Virus record (IMG/VR): IMGVR_UViG_3300011116_000751
Coordinates: 1 to 33,514 of that record
From: a virus
DNA length: 33,514 bases
Reading direction: 5' to 3' (one strand)
Within the stretch, counting starts at the first letter, position 1; each line of letters starts with the position of its first letter. The notes beneath the pieces were generated by a model that was given only the letters and a program-made list of their open reading frames with translations, did not search any database and had not been told where the DNA came from. Of the stretch, positions 1-7,601 are shown in pieces. A program made the position numbers and the translations under genes.

Positions 1-190
1 CACAAATTGCATAAACCCAAGTAATGCCAGCAGGTATTTTTACTGAACCAGAGGACGTAATAGTTTGACGTAGTGTTAATCCGTAAGGAGCAAATAAAGA
101 AGTCTGTTGAGTAGGCGTGACTGTATTAGACGAGGCGTTCCAAGAGTTAACTTGAGTTCCCGCTTTATTATGGCGAAATGCATTTGTCAT
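1..190 (-). CDS. Glycine-rich fibre-tip paralog, N-terminal part (runs off the left edge)
   Basis: Partial gene; only about 63 N-terminal residues are in the window. It starts at ATG 190, with an AGGAG ribosome binding site just upstream. The visible part is clearly related to the start of the next gene (200..1117): both carry the strings QVNSW, a PYGL.LRQTI segment and ITWVYAIC at matching places. It is therefore a paralog, and its missing C-terminal part probably continues into a glycine-rich domain. The two genes are 9 bp apart and read in the same direction, so they belong to one operon. A role in the receptor-binding end of a fibre is inferred from the paralog and location. Confidence 0.75.
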   Translation of the reverse strand, partial: MTNAFRHNKAGTQVNSWNASSNTVTPTQQTSLFAPYGLTLRQTITSSGSVKIPAGITWVYAIC

Positions 191-199
191 TGTTTGCTC

Positions 200-1117
200 C
201 TAGTAAAACAAATAAAGTATTCCATTGCCGCCATTGCCTGTCGTCCCGCTTCCGCCACCACCAGCGCCACCACCTAAGCCACCGTTGGCACCTGTTCCAC
301 CAGAAGCATTTGAACCGTTTCCTGCTACACCTGCTCCACCACCGCCACCGCCATTATTTACTGCTGAACCACCTGCACCGCCAGTAGTTACTGCACCAGT
401 AAGAATGTTTATACCATTGCCGCCGTTTCCGCCAGTTGCTACTGTACTGTTATTTCTTTTTCCTTGACCACCACCGCCGCCAACTAAACCTGAGCCACCG
501 TGGCCGCCATTAAGATTGTTATTAACAAATGGTCCACCGCCTCCACCACCTGAAATACCGTTACCGCCTGGACCGCCTGAACTTCCCAAAGTTCCAGTAC
601 CGCCTCCACCGCCTGCACCTATTCCTGCTGCAGTAGCGTTTCCACCAGCGCCACCTGGAACTCCCCAATAATTAGTGCCACCTGTTCCCCCGCTGCCATC
701 TCCGCCGCCGCCTCCGCCTGAACCTAAAACACCTGCGGTTCCAGCAGCACCTACACCGCCTCTACTACCACCGCCTGCAATTATGTTTCCGTAACGAGTA
801 TAACCACCAGACGCCTGACTAGTACTACCCCCAGCACCAACAACGCAAGTTGGGTTTGCTAAAGTCCAGCCCCAAGCAACACCACCTGCGCCACCGCCAC
901 CTTGACTACCAGCAGCGCCACCACCTACGCATATTGCGTACACCCAAGTGATGTCAGATGGTATGTTTACAGTAGTTGTACCTGCGTTAATTGTCTGGCG
1001 TAGTTGAAGTCCATAAGGCAAGATAGTAGAGGCAAATCCATAATCTGTTGCGCTATCGCTTTGCGCCCAACTATTTACTTGCGAGCCTGACTCACCTCTT
1101 TTTATAGGATTAGCCAT
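200..1117 (-). CDS. Glycine-rich putative receptor-binding / fibre-tip protein (305 aa)
   Basis: A short N-terminal domain (residues 1-63, ending ITWVYAIC) is followed by about 240 residues dominated by runs such as GGGGG, GGAGG and GGTG, then a short hydrophobic end (ILYLFY). This composition matches phage glycine-rich adhesins, which pack as polyglycine-II helices at fibre tips (the architecture known from Gp38-type adhesins of T-even phages). Start ATG 1117 overlaps the stop of the upstream 211-aa gene by one base (TAATG), so translation is coupled. It is the last full gene of fibre module B (collagen-like 1771..3579, small beta protein 1117..1752, this gene). A function in host recognition is inferred from composition and context; no binding residue can be named. 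Confidence 0.75.
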   Translation of the reverse strand: MANPIKRGESGSQVNSWAQSDSATDYGFASTILPYGLQLRQTINAGTTTVNIPSDITWVYAICVGGGAAGSQGGGGAGGVAWGWTLANPTCVVGAGGSTSQASGGYTRYGNIIAGGGSRGGVGAAGTAGVLGSGGGGGGDGSGGTGGTNYWGVPGGAGGNATAAGIGAGGGGGTGTLGSSGGPGGNGISGGGGGGPFVNNNLNGGHGGSGLVGGGGGQGKRNNSTVATGGNGGNGINILTGAVTTGGAGGSAVNNGGGGGGAGVAGNGSNASGGTGANGGLGGGAGGGGSGTTGNGGNGILYLFY

Positions 1118-1752
1118 TATGCAATCCTATTTACGTACCCCGAAATGTTGATAACAGAGGCCGCATTTGAAGTAGTAGATAGCGCAGTTGCAAATGCTGC
1201 AACTGTAATAGCAGATGCGCTAGTTAATATTAATCCTGGAACTACAAGAGTTAATCCAGATTGAGCAGGAATTGTTTGAATAATGGGTGCTAGCTGAGAG
1301 CTACCTGTAGCAGTTCCACCATAGAATATAGTTAACTGAACTGCAGTAGTAGCAGTGTTTGTAGCATAGAGCCAAAGCTCATCAATCTTTGTAGCGTCTG
1401 CCTGTGTAGTGTGGATAGTTGTTAAAGAAGAGGGGTTTGCAGTAGCCACACCTCCAGATGTCCATGTACCTGTAGCGGCGTTTGTAACAGTGAAGTTAGA
1501 ACCAGAAGCAGTAGCAATAACTACGTTAGATAGGTTATAACCAGAGTTAGGCGCACCTGTAGTATTAGTGCTAGATATAACGCCAGTAATAGTTACTAAC
1601 GCACCAGCAGTAAAGGAGTTAGTTGCTGTGTAGGTGATTGTTCCAGCAGAGGCAGAGACACCTGTAATAGTTCCTGTAAGCGCTGTTGCAGATACAGGAA
1701 TAGAAACACCTGTTGTTGCGCCTGATAACGCTACTTTTGTAAATGTTGCCAT
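1117..1752 (-). CDS. Small beta-rich fibre-associated protein with an inserted beta module (211 aa)
   Basis: The ends match the 120-aa protein at 4745..5107: both begin MAT-SKV/TKV.LSG.T and share TTIH, IDE.WLYA, the string SGLTLVVPGL and a terminal ING/ISGYVNR. Between residues about 25 and 108 this copy carries an extra Thr/Val/Ala-rich segment (GTITYTATNSF...VTITGV...FTVTNA) that the short copy lacks. The same module type occurs in the 432-aa protein at 17156..18454. The gene is thus a paralog with a domain insertion. It lies between a collagen-like gene and a glycine-rich gene, the same order as its paralog, suggesting an adaptor or cap between fibre shaft and tip. The start ATG 1752 has only a weak ribosome binding site. 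Confidence 0.7.
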   Translation of the reverse strand: MATFTKVALSGATTGVSIPVSATALTGTITGVSASAGTITYTATNSFTAGALVTITGVISSTNTTGAPNSGYNLSNVVIATASGSNFTVTNAATGTWTSGGVATANPSSLTTIHTTQADATKIDELWLYATNTATTAVQLTIFYGGTATGSSQLAPIIQTIPAQSGLTLVVPGLILTSASAITVAAFATALSTTSNAASVINISGYVNRIA

Positions 1753-1770
1753 GTTTTTATTGTACCATTC

Positions 1771-3579
1771 CTATCCAAACACTTGTCCTGGAAGAATCTG
1801 TTGGTCGGAGTCCCCAGCGGCTCCACCGCCACTGCCACCGCTACCACTTGGTCCTTGAATACCTTGGGTTCCAGTACCAGTTAACCCTTGAAGCCCTGTA
1901 AATCCTTGTAATCCAGTTGTTCCTTGAAAGCCGTTAGCACCATCAGTACCTGAAGTTCCCTGTGAGCCGTTAGTGCCATTAGTACCTGAAGTTCCTTGAG
2001 AACCAACAGTTCCTTGTGTACCAGTAGTGCCTTGTGTTCCAGTTAGTCCTTGAGAACCATTTGTACCCTGTGAGCCAGTTATACCTTGCGACCCGTCGGT
2101 ACCATTTGTTCCATTCGTACCCTGCGACCCTGTAAAGCCTTGTATACCGTTTGTTCCGTTTGTGCCTGAAGTTCCTTGACTGCCTGTAATTCCTTGCAAT
2201 CCCGTTGTTCCCTGTGAACCATTAGTTCCGTTAGTACCTGAAGTTCCCTGAAGTCCAGTGTTACCTTGAATACCATTTAGTCCTTGAGTTCCAATTGTTC
2301 CCTGAGAGCCTATCGTACCCTGTAAGCCTGTGTTGCCCTGTAGACCTGTGGTTCCTTGTGAGCCAGTTAACCCTTGTAAACCAGTTGTTCCTTGGGCGCC
2401 GATAGTTCCTTGCAAACCTTGTAATCCAGTAATTCCTTGTACACCGTTTGCGCCCTGAGTTCCTGTAGTTCCTTGAATACCAACAGCGGTTGTAACTAAA
2501 ATAACTGCTTGGTTATTTGTAAACCCAGTTAAACCAGTTCCATAGGCAATTACATATGTTACTGGGATTTGTACATAGTCATTAGTTCCTGCATTAATAG
2601 ACCCATTAACTTTAAATTGTTGGTAGTTGTCAGAGTTAGCTGAATCTTGAATAAATACGTTGTCATTGACTTTTAGTAACGACAAAAACATATCTATGTC
2701 AACATTATTTGTTGTAAGATGGCTTACATAAAGAGTTGTAGTGCTAGTCTGGGTAACGTTGTTGTATCTTATATATCCATCAGTTGGCTGTGAATTAGCT
2801 ATACTAACTGTATCTGTTTTGTAATTAAAATAACTAGAAGATACTCCACTTGCTCCTACTACGCCTTGAGTTCCTTGTATTCCAAGTAAACCTTGAGTAC
2901 CTGTAGTGCCTTGAAGTCCTTGGGTGCCTTGAACACCTTGGTTACCAACAGTTCCTTGCAGCCCAGTTGCTCCTTGTGTACCAGTAATGCCTTGCGTACC
3001 AAGAGTTCCCTGAATACCATTAGTACCCTGAGTTCCAAGAGTTCCTTGAATTCCAGTTAAACCTTGTGAGCCGACTGTGCCCTGTAAGCCTTGAGAACCA
3101 GTTGTTCCTTGTAATCCAGCTGAACCCTGAACCCCTGTAGTTCCTTGATTACCAATAGTTCCTTGGTTACCTTGAATGCCGGTTGTTCCTTGTGTGCCCG
3201 TTGTTCCCTGTAAACCAGTAATACCTTGGATACTTGTTCCTTGAGTGCCCTGCGTTCCAACGGTTCCTTGACTACCTGTTAATCCTTGGGCACCTACTAT
3301 GCCTTGCGCTCCCGTAGTTCCTTGTGTACCAAGAGTCCCCTGAATACCAGTAGTGCCTTGAATTCCAGTAGTTCCCTGCCGCCCTTGGGTGCCCTGTTGC
3401 CCTTGTAATCCTTGTAATCCTTGAGTTCCTTGAATACCGTTTAAACCTTGAGGTCCAATTAAGCCCTGTACTGTTCCTACGGATTGCCAAGCAACGCCAT
3501 TCCAAAGCCATACACGGCCTGCGTAGGTATAGGTAGTTACATTAGCAACTAACCCAGAGGTAGGGAAATTAATAGGCAT
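1771..3579 (-). CDS. Collagen-like fibre protein, module B (602 aa)
   Basis: A short N-terminal domain (residues 1-37, with the RVWLWNGVAWQSV motif common at the base of phage fibres) is followed by a Gly-X-Y tract (about 39-246), a non-collagen beta-type domain (about 247-366), and a second Gly-X-Y tract (about 367-584). The X-Y pairs are mostly TQ, TT, LQ, IQ and SQ, with almost no proline, typical of bacterial and phage collagen-like trimers. The tract has at least one register break (GTSIQG). The last residues contain DSDQQILP, echoed at the end of the other module's fibre (DSDQIIIP). Start ATG 3579 directly abuts the stop of the 79-aa gene. Probable role: shaft of a virion fibre. The exact site on the virion is unknown. 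Confidence 0.8.
   Translation of the reverse strand: MPINFPTSGLVANVTTYTYAGRVWLWNGVAWQSVGTVQGLIGPQGLNGIQGTQGLQGLQGQQGTQGRQGTTGIQGTTGIQGTLGTQGTTGAQGIVGAQGLTGSQGTVGTQGTQGTSIQGITGLQGTTGTQGTTGIQGNQGTIGNQGTTGVQGSAGLQGTTGSQGLQGTVGSQGLTGIQGTLGTQGTNGIQGTLGTQGITGTQGATGLQGTVGNQGVQGTQGLQGTTGTQGLLGIQGTQGVVGASGVSSSYFNYKTDTVSIANSQPTDGYIRYNNVTQTSTTTLYVSHLTTNNVDIDMFLSLLKVNDNVFIQDSANSDNYQQFKVNGSINAGTNDYVQIPVTYVIAYGTGLTGFTNNQAVILVTTAVGIQGTTGTQGANGVQGITGLQGLQGTIGAQGTTGLQGLTGSQGTTGLQGNTGLQGTIGSQGTIGTQGLNGIQGNTGLQGTSGTNGTNGSQGTTGLQGITGSQGTSGTNGTNGIQGFTGSQGTNGTNGTDGSQGITGSQGTNGSQGLTGTQGTTGTQGTVGSQGTSGTNGTNGSQGTSGTDGANGFQGTTGLQGFTGLQGLTGTGTQGIQGPSGSGGSGGGAAGDSDQQILPGQVFG
1828..3465 (-). repeat. Collagen-coding repeat tracts of module B
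   Basis: Two stretches (about 2842-3465 and 1828-2481) of imperfect 9- and 18-base repeats encoding Gly-X-Y units such as GTQGTTG and GLQGTTG. Separated by a unique domain of about 120 codons. Confidence 0.85.
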
Positions 3580-3819
3580 TTATGAATTCTCTTTCGGGTA
3601 CATTGGTGAAATAAATGTGTCAGATTTTTCATCATATAAATCACCAACTGCTGCATACTTGCCACGAATATTGCCATTGTAAGAGGTACGTATACAGCGT
3701 TGCCCTCTGAAATTGCCGTACCATTCTTCAGGTGATAGTCCTTCAATGAGTTCATTTTCATCAATGCCGACAATAACTTCAGTTACTATGTTACCAGTTA
3801 AGAATGCGTAATGTGCCAT
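3580..3819 (-). CDS. Small phage protein with YGNFRGQ / RTSYN motif (79 aa)
   Basis: Starts MAHYAFLTGN at ATG 3819, which overlaps the upstream stop by one base (TAATG). A TTG nine bases further upstream is less likely. The motifs VTEVIVG, YGNFRGQ.C, RTSYN, the GKYAAVGDLYD region and F(I)SP are typical of a family of small proteins often found near tail-fibre or structural genes in cyanophages and other aquatic phages, as I remember it. Members I recall are longer and end in a Pro/Trp-rich tail (PPKP.SW) that is missing here, so this copy looks short at the C-terminus. Function unknown. It sits between the two fibre modules and is coupled to both neighbours. Confidence 0.7.
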   Translation of the reverse strand: MAHYAFLTGNIVTEVIVGIDENELIEGLSPEEWYGNFRGQRCIRTSYNGNIRGKYAAVGDLYDEKSDTFISPMYPKENS

Positions 3820-4745
3820 TATGCCCAACTCACATTTCCAGTACCAGCAGTAATTGTTGTAACTTTAAAACCACCTGATGGTGCAGGGGTGCTGCCTGTT
3901 AAACCTGAGCCAATTGTAATTGTAAATGAATCTGGATATCTTAAAATAACTACCCCAGAGCCGCCATTTCCACCGCGGGTATAGGTAAATCCGTTAGCGC
4001 CTCCGTTTCCTCCGCCGCCACCACCACCTAAATTAGCAGTTGCATCAACTCCAGATGTACTTCCGCCGTCAGTTCCAGACCCAGCCGCAAGGCCTTTAAA
4101 ATACCCGCCACCCCCACCGCCAGCTCTACTGACAGCTGTTCCTGTAATAGAAGATGAAACTCCAGCTCCACCATTACCGCCATTTGAAGAGTTAGTTGCA
4201 GGTGTTTGACCTACCCCACCAGCCCCTCCTCCGCCTCCAGCAGGGACTAAGTTTGCATTAGTTGTTGGTGTATTTCCACCAGCATATCCTTGATTTGCTG
4301 TGCCAGACCCACCAGTTGTGTTATAGAGCCCAGCACCTCCTCCAGAACCTCCCGCAATACCGTTAACTTGGAACCCGCCACCCCCTCCACCAGTAGATAC
4401 AATAGAAGAAAAAACTGAGTTATTTCCATTTGAACCACTTGCACTACCATTGCCTGCAACTCCTGCGCCACCAGCTCCTACTGTTACTAAATAAGATGTT
4501 GAAAGGTTGATTACTAAAATAGGTTCAGAGACAGCGCCCCCTCCTGAAGACTCTCCTATTACTGAGGAACGATAACCTCCACCACCACCTCCGCCAGAAG
4601 CATACGCACCGCCACCGCCTCCACCAGCAATTACTAAATACTCAACAAAAGACTGAACGCGAGATGGCATGTTTATTACATTGCTCTGTGAAAACCAGTC
4701 TGTAACTTGACTAGATGAGACATTTCTGTTTAAAAGGTTGTTCAT
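3819..4745 (-). CDS. Glycine-rich putative fibre-tip protein, module A (308 aa)
   Basis: Residues 1-33 form a short N-terminal region with S-Q-V-T-DW, resembling the QVNSW of the module B protein. A segment FVEYLVIAGGGGGG then opens a long glycine-rich domain that closes with GGNGGSGVVILRYPD. These opening and closing motifs (EYLVIAGGGG and GGSGVVILRYP) are hallmarks of phage glycine-rich fibre or adhesin proteins. About 40 residues follow (TITIGSGLTG...SGGFKVTTITAGTGNVSW). ATG 4745 overlaps the stop of the 120-aa gene by one base. Probable role: receptor-binding tip of the fibre whose shaft is encoded at 5120..6454. The assignment rests on composition, motifs and position. Confidence 0.78.
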   Translation of the reverse strand: MNNLLNRNVSSSQVTDWFSQSNVINMPSRVQSFVEYLVIAGGGGGGAYASGGGGGGGYRSSVIGESSGGGAVSEPILVINLSTSYLVTVGAGGAGVAGNGSASGSNGNNSVFSSIVSTGGGGGGFQVNGIAGGSGGGAGLYNTTGGSGTANQGYAGGNTPTTNANLVPAGGGGGAGGVGQTPATNSSNGGNGGAGVSSSITGTAVSRAGGGGGGYFKGLAAGSGTDGGSTSGVDATANLGGGGGGGNGGANGFTYTRGGNGGSGVVILRYPDSFTITIGSGLTGSTPAPSGGFKVTTITAGTGNVSWA

Positions 4746-5107
4746 TAAGAAACCCTATTGACATAACCATTAATAGTAATAACATTTGTTGTTGCTGCGT
4801 AAGCATAAACAGTATTAGCTACGCTACCTGTTCCCGTCAAAGTAAGACCAGGTACTACAAGAGTTAATCCAGATGTAGCAGGTATTGTAAGTTTAATGTC
4901 ATTGTCTACCGCTGTTGTCCCACCAAATTGAATTGTTAATGCGACCGCAGAAGCGCTAGAGTTATAAGCATAAAGCCAGATTTCATCAATAACAGATGAT
5001 GAAGTACCTGTTGCGTGAATAGTTGTACCAGTTGAAGTGGTGGCAGCAACCTTGATTGCCTTGCCCTGTGTGCTTCCTGATAGTTGTACTTTGCTATACG
5101 TTGCCAT
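4745..5107 (-). CDS. Small beta-rich fibre-associated protein, module A (120 aa)
   Basis: This is the short form of the protein at 1117..1752. Shared marks are the N-terminus (MATYSKVQLSGSTQG), TTIH, IDEIWLYAYNSS, the segment SGLTLVVPGLTLT and the end ING YVNR. It is Thr/Ala/Val-rich with alternating polar and hydrophobic residues, which suggests a beta-sandwich. No signal peptide or TM segment is present. A strong AAGGAG ribosome binding site precedes ATG 5107. The gene lies between the collagen-like gene (12 bp upstream) and the glycine-rich gene (overlapping), as does its paralog. An adaptor between shaft and tip is plausible, but its biochemical role is unknown. Confidence 0.72.
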   Translation of the reverse strand: MATYSKVQLSGSTQGKAIKVAATTSTGTTIHATGTSSSVIDEIWLYAYNSSASAVALTIQFGGTTAVDNDIKLTIPATSGLTLVVPGLTLTGTGSVANTVYAYAATTNVITINGYVNRVS

Positions 5108-5119
5108 TGTTTCTCCTTA

Positions 5120-6454
5120 TCAAAACATGTGTGTTGGAATAATGATTTGGTCTGAGTCCCCGCTACCACTTAGTCCGCTAGTACCTTGAATACCTTGCGC
5201 TGCAAAGGCACCCGCTATACCTTGATTACCTAACAGACCTTGCGTCCCTGTTAAGCCTTGTGTACCTTGAGAACCAGTAGTTCCTTGAGTACCTTGAGCT
5301 CCTATTGTACCTTGTATACCTGTTAAACCTTGTAAACCAGTTGCTCCCTGGGTACCTGTTGTTCCTTGTGTACCTGTTGTTCCCTGTAAACCAGTAGCCC
5401 CTTGAATTCCCCTAACCGACTGTATATACCCATATGTAACCCCATTTGTAAACGTGCCGCTGCTAGATACAAACGTAACTGGGACTGTATAAGTAGTTGT
5501 AACTAAAGTAGTAGCAGCGGATACTGTAAACTTTGCGTATACCGCTCCCAATGAAAACACAAGCGTACTACCAATAGCTAATGGGGAAGCAGACGTGTTA
5601 TTTATATAAACAGAAGTAACAGAGCCAACAGTTGCGTTATTAAAGTTAAACTGTCCAGCACTTGAAGATGTAGAGGTCACCCCGCTGTTAAATACCAAAG
5701 GTACGCCAGATAAAGCTCCTTGTACTCCTTGTAAACCGGTGGTTCCTTGTGTTCCTTGTGTCCCTTGTGTACCTGTGGTACCTTGGCTACCTGTAGTACC
5801 CTGTAAACCAACGGTTCCTTGAGCACCTGTTAATCCTTGAGAACCTGTTGCTCCTTGCGTACCAACAGCACCTTGTGTTCCTGTAGTTCCCTGTAGACCT
5901 TGTGTTCCTTGTGTTCCTTGTGTACCTTGTGTTCCTTGCGTACCAACAGCACCTTGTGTTCCAGTTGTTCCTTGTAATCCAATAGTTCCTTGAGCGCCTG
6001 TTCCTATTAAACCTTGAGTTCCTTGTAGTTGATTAAAACCGCCACCTTGAAGACCCTGAGCTCCTTGGATACCGATTAGATTATCGTATGGTTCAAACCA
6101 TTCAACTCCATCATATATGTATGTGCGCCCATAATTTGTATCTACCCAAGCATCCCCAACTACAGGTAAAGATGGAACTGTTGATGAAAGTGTGTAACGC
6201 CCTTGCACACCTTGAGCGCCTTGTAACCCTTGTATTCCTTGTGTACCTTGAATGCCACCAAGGCCTTGAGTTCCTATAGTTCCTTGTGTGCCTTGTGGGC
6301 CGACGGCACCACCCTGTCCAGTACCAACAACTATAGGAGATGCGGTTGTAACAGAAGGTGTAACTGTTTGGATACTGATTACAATTGGCGCTCTAGGTGT
6401 TACTGTAATTGAGCAAGAACAAGGAGTGCAGTTACAAGATGTGCAGTTACTCAA
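5120..6454 (-). CDS. Collagen-like fibre protein with cysteine-rich N-terminus, module A (444 aa)
   Basis: Starts at TTG 6454; the alternative start is supported by an AGGTG site upstream and an 8-base overlap with the preceding gene. Five cysteines lie within the first 14 residues (C4, C7, C9, C12, C14), unusual for a fibre. Then come a first Gly-X-Y tract (about 51-86), a small domain with VGDAWVDTNYGRTYIYDGVEW (about 87-125), a second tract (about 128-247), a beta-type domain (about 249-348), a third tract (about 349-428) and the end motif GDSDQIIIP. The Gly-X-Y tracts are rich in T and Q and poor in proline. Likely the shaft of a trimeric virion fibre; the cysteines may crosslink chains or bind metal, which is speculative. 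Confidence 0.8.
   Translation of the reverse strand: MSNCTSCNCTPCSCSITVTPRAPIVISIQTVTPSVTTASPIVVGTGQGGAVGPQGTQGTIGTQGLGGIQGTQGIQGLQGAQGVQGRYTLSSTVPSLPVVGDAWVDTNYGRTYIYDGVEWFEPYDNLIGIQGAQGLQGGGFNQLQGTQGLIGTGAQGTIGLQGTTGTQGAVGTQGTQGTQGTQGTQGLQGTTGTQGAVGTQGATGSQGLTGAQGTVGLQGTTGSQGTTGTQGTQGTQGTTGLQGVQGALSGVPLVFNSGVTSTSSSAGQFNFNNATVGSVTSVYINNTSASPLAIGSTLVFSLGAVYAKFTVSAATTLVTTTYTVPVTFVSSSGTFTNGVTYGYIQSVRGIQGATGLQGTTGTQGTTGTQGATGLQGLTGIQGTIGAQGTQGTTGSQGTQGLTGTQGLLGNQGIAGAFAAQGIQGTSGLSGSGDSDQIIIPTHMF
5170..6302 (-). repeat. Collagen-coding repeat tracts of module A
   Basis: Three Gly-X-Y-coding stretches (about 5170-5410, 5714-6072 and 6197-6302), same repeat vocabulary as module B (CCTTGTGTTCCTTG-like units on the plus strand), separated by two non-repeat domains. 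Confidence 0.85.
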
Positions 6455-7511
6455 GTGTCACCTGCTGTACGGTAAACACCTGACCATGAATATATGTGAC
6501 CTCATAGTTAGGGTCCGTAACAGAGGTGGCCTGTAGGTCCCAGAAAGCGCGGACTGGCATATATTTAGTCTCGGAACTAGTTAAAGATAACTTAAGCTTA
6601 CTTAAAGTAGAACTTGTTGAAATAGTTGTAACTGTAAACGTAGCATATAGGGATGGTGCGTTTGGATACGTGCGGATTTGTGAGCTAAACGTGTAGTTAG
6701 TTGTATCAAACGGAAAGTCAAATTCACACTCAAATGAGTCGCCTTGGTAAAGAACAAGGTCGTATAGCTGACCGTAAACTGGAGCTGGGCTTCGTCCAGT
6801 TAAATCATTTTGTAGGTATACGCGCTCTGGACGGCGTGAGTCATCAATTTCTTGAGCCATGTACACAGGAACAAGCTTATTAGTTTTACGAGATACTCGA
6901 CGTAAAGTACCCATTTCAATCCGCCACAAACCAATATTAAGCTGGGCGCATAGGGTTCTGTATTGTTCCCAGCGCTGTTGGATTACATTAGTTAACTGCT
7001 GGTAGCGTTGAGCGCGTGGGATTACAACCCCGTCAGGGGCGTTAATGTTAATATCAAAAGCTGAGTCTGTTGCTAGTACCCAAAGCGCCTCAATCACTGC
7101 CAAGATGGCTAGTGGATACTCTTCTACGGCAGGGATAGAGCTAATGCTGACTACAGAGCCGTAGGAATCTGTTCTATTGTAAGTGTGTTGGCTAATCGCA
7201 GTGCTGATAAAAGTAGAAATGTCTGTATCTGTAAAGTAACGGTAATGTACGCCAGTCACTACAATACTTGCATTTGCATACGGCGCAGTGACAAAGTGCA
7301 CTACCGCAACATCTTGCTCTAATGTGTAAATAGATGGTGTAGGCACAGGTATGCCATTGACCGTAACTAATAAAGTGTTAGGGTCAACTGGCTTGCACTC
7401 AAGGGTAAAGTCTTTAGTGGTTCCATCACCTGTTGTTTTATATGTAAATTGAACAGGTTGGTCACCGAGCTCAAGTCTGACTCTTGACACTAGGTCTGCT
7501 AATAGGGCCAT
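6447..7511 (-). CDS. Putative neck / fibre-adaptor protein (354 aa)
   Basis: The N-terminal half (MALLADLVSRVRLELGDQP...) has the look of head-to-tail connector proteins encoded just after the capsid gene: a short helix, a beta part with VTVNGIPV, and an alpha-helical part around residues 100-200. The last 110 residues (from LYQGDSFECEF to GQVFTVQQVTLE) fit the beta-sandwich pattern of fibre-base or BppU-like N-terminal domains (QGD...F...S.QIR...L.LSLT...WDLQ...G.V). It may thus be two functions joined: connector and fibre adaptor. A strong GAGGAG site precedes ATG 7511. The downstream fibre gene overlaps its stop, agreeing with a role in fibre attachment. Exact family not certain. Confidence 0.55.
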   Translation of the reverse strand: MALLADLVSRVRLELGDQPVQFTYKTTGDGTTKDFTLECKPVDPNTLLVTVNGIPVPTPSIYTLEQDVAVVHFVTAPYANASIVVTGVHYRYFTDTDISTFISTAISQHTYNRTDSYGSVVSISSIPAVEEYPLAILAVIEALWVLATDSAFDININAPDGVVIPRAQRYQQLTNVIQQRWEQYRTLCAQLNIGLWRIEMGTLRRVSRKTNKLVPVYMAQEIDDSRRPERVYLQNDLTGRSPAPVYGQLYDLVLYQGDSFECEFDFPFDTTNYTFSSQIRTYPNAPSLYATFTVTTISTSSTLSKLKLSLTSSETKYMPVRAFWDLQATSVTDPNYEVTYIHGQVFTVQQVTLE

Positions 7512-7560
7512 CTTACGCTCCTCACACTACTGTATTAATAATACTTGTATAAACGAAGAA

Positions 7561-7582
7561 GCGCCCCGTAAACACAGGGCGC
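7561..7582 (-). terminator. Hairpin after the 122-aa head gene
   Basis: Inverted repeat GCGCCC / GGGCGC (7561-7566 and 7577-7582) with a 10-base loop. On the minus strand it is followed by TTCTTCGTTT. It lies between the stop at 7602 and the next start at 7511. A weak terminator or transcript-end stabiliser. Confidence 0.5.
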
Positions 7583-7601
7583 CCACTCCGATAGATATGC
7601 C

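Noticed and set aside
1840-3460. CRISPR-like regular repeats
   Set aside because: The short repeats are imperfect, have no constant spacer length and translate into an uninterrupted Gly-X-Y frame; they are collagen-coding repeats.
200-6454. Diversity-generating retroelement
   Set aside because: Variable-looking tip genes are present, but no reverse transcriptase gene or template/variable repeat pair is seen in the window.
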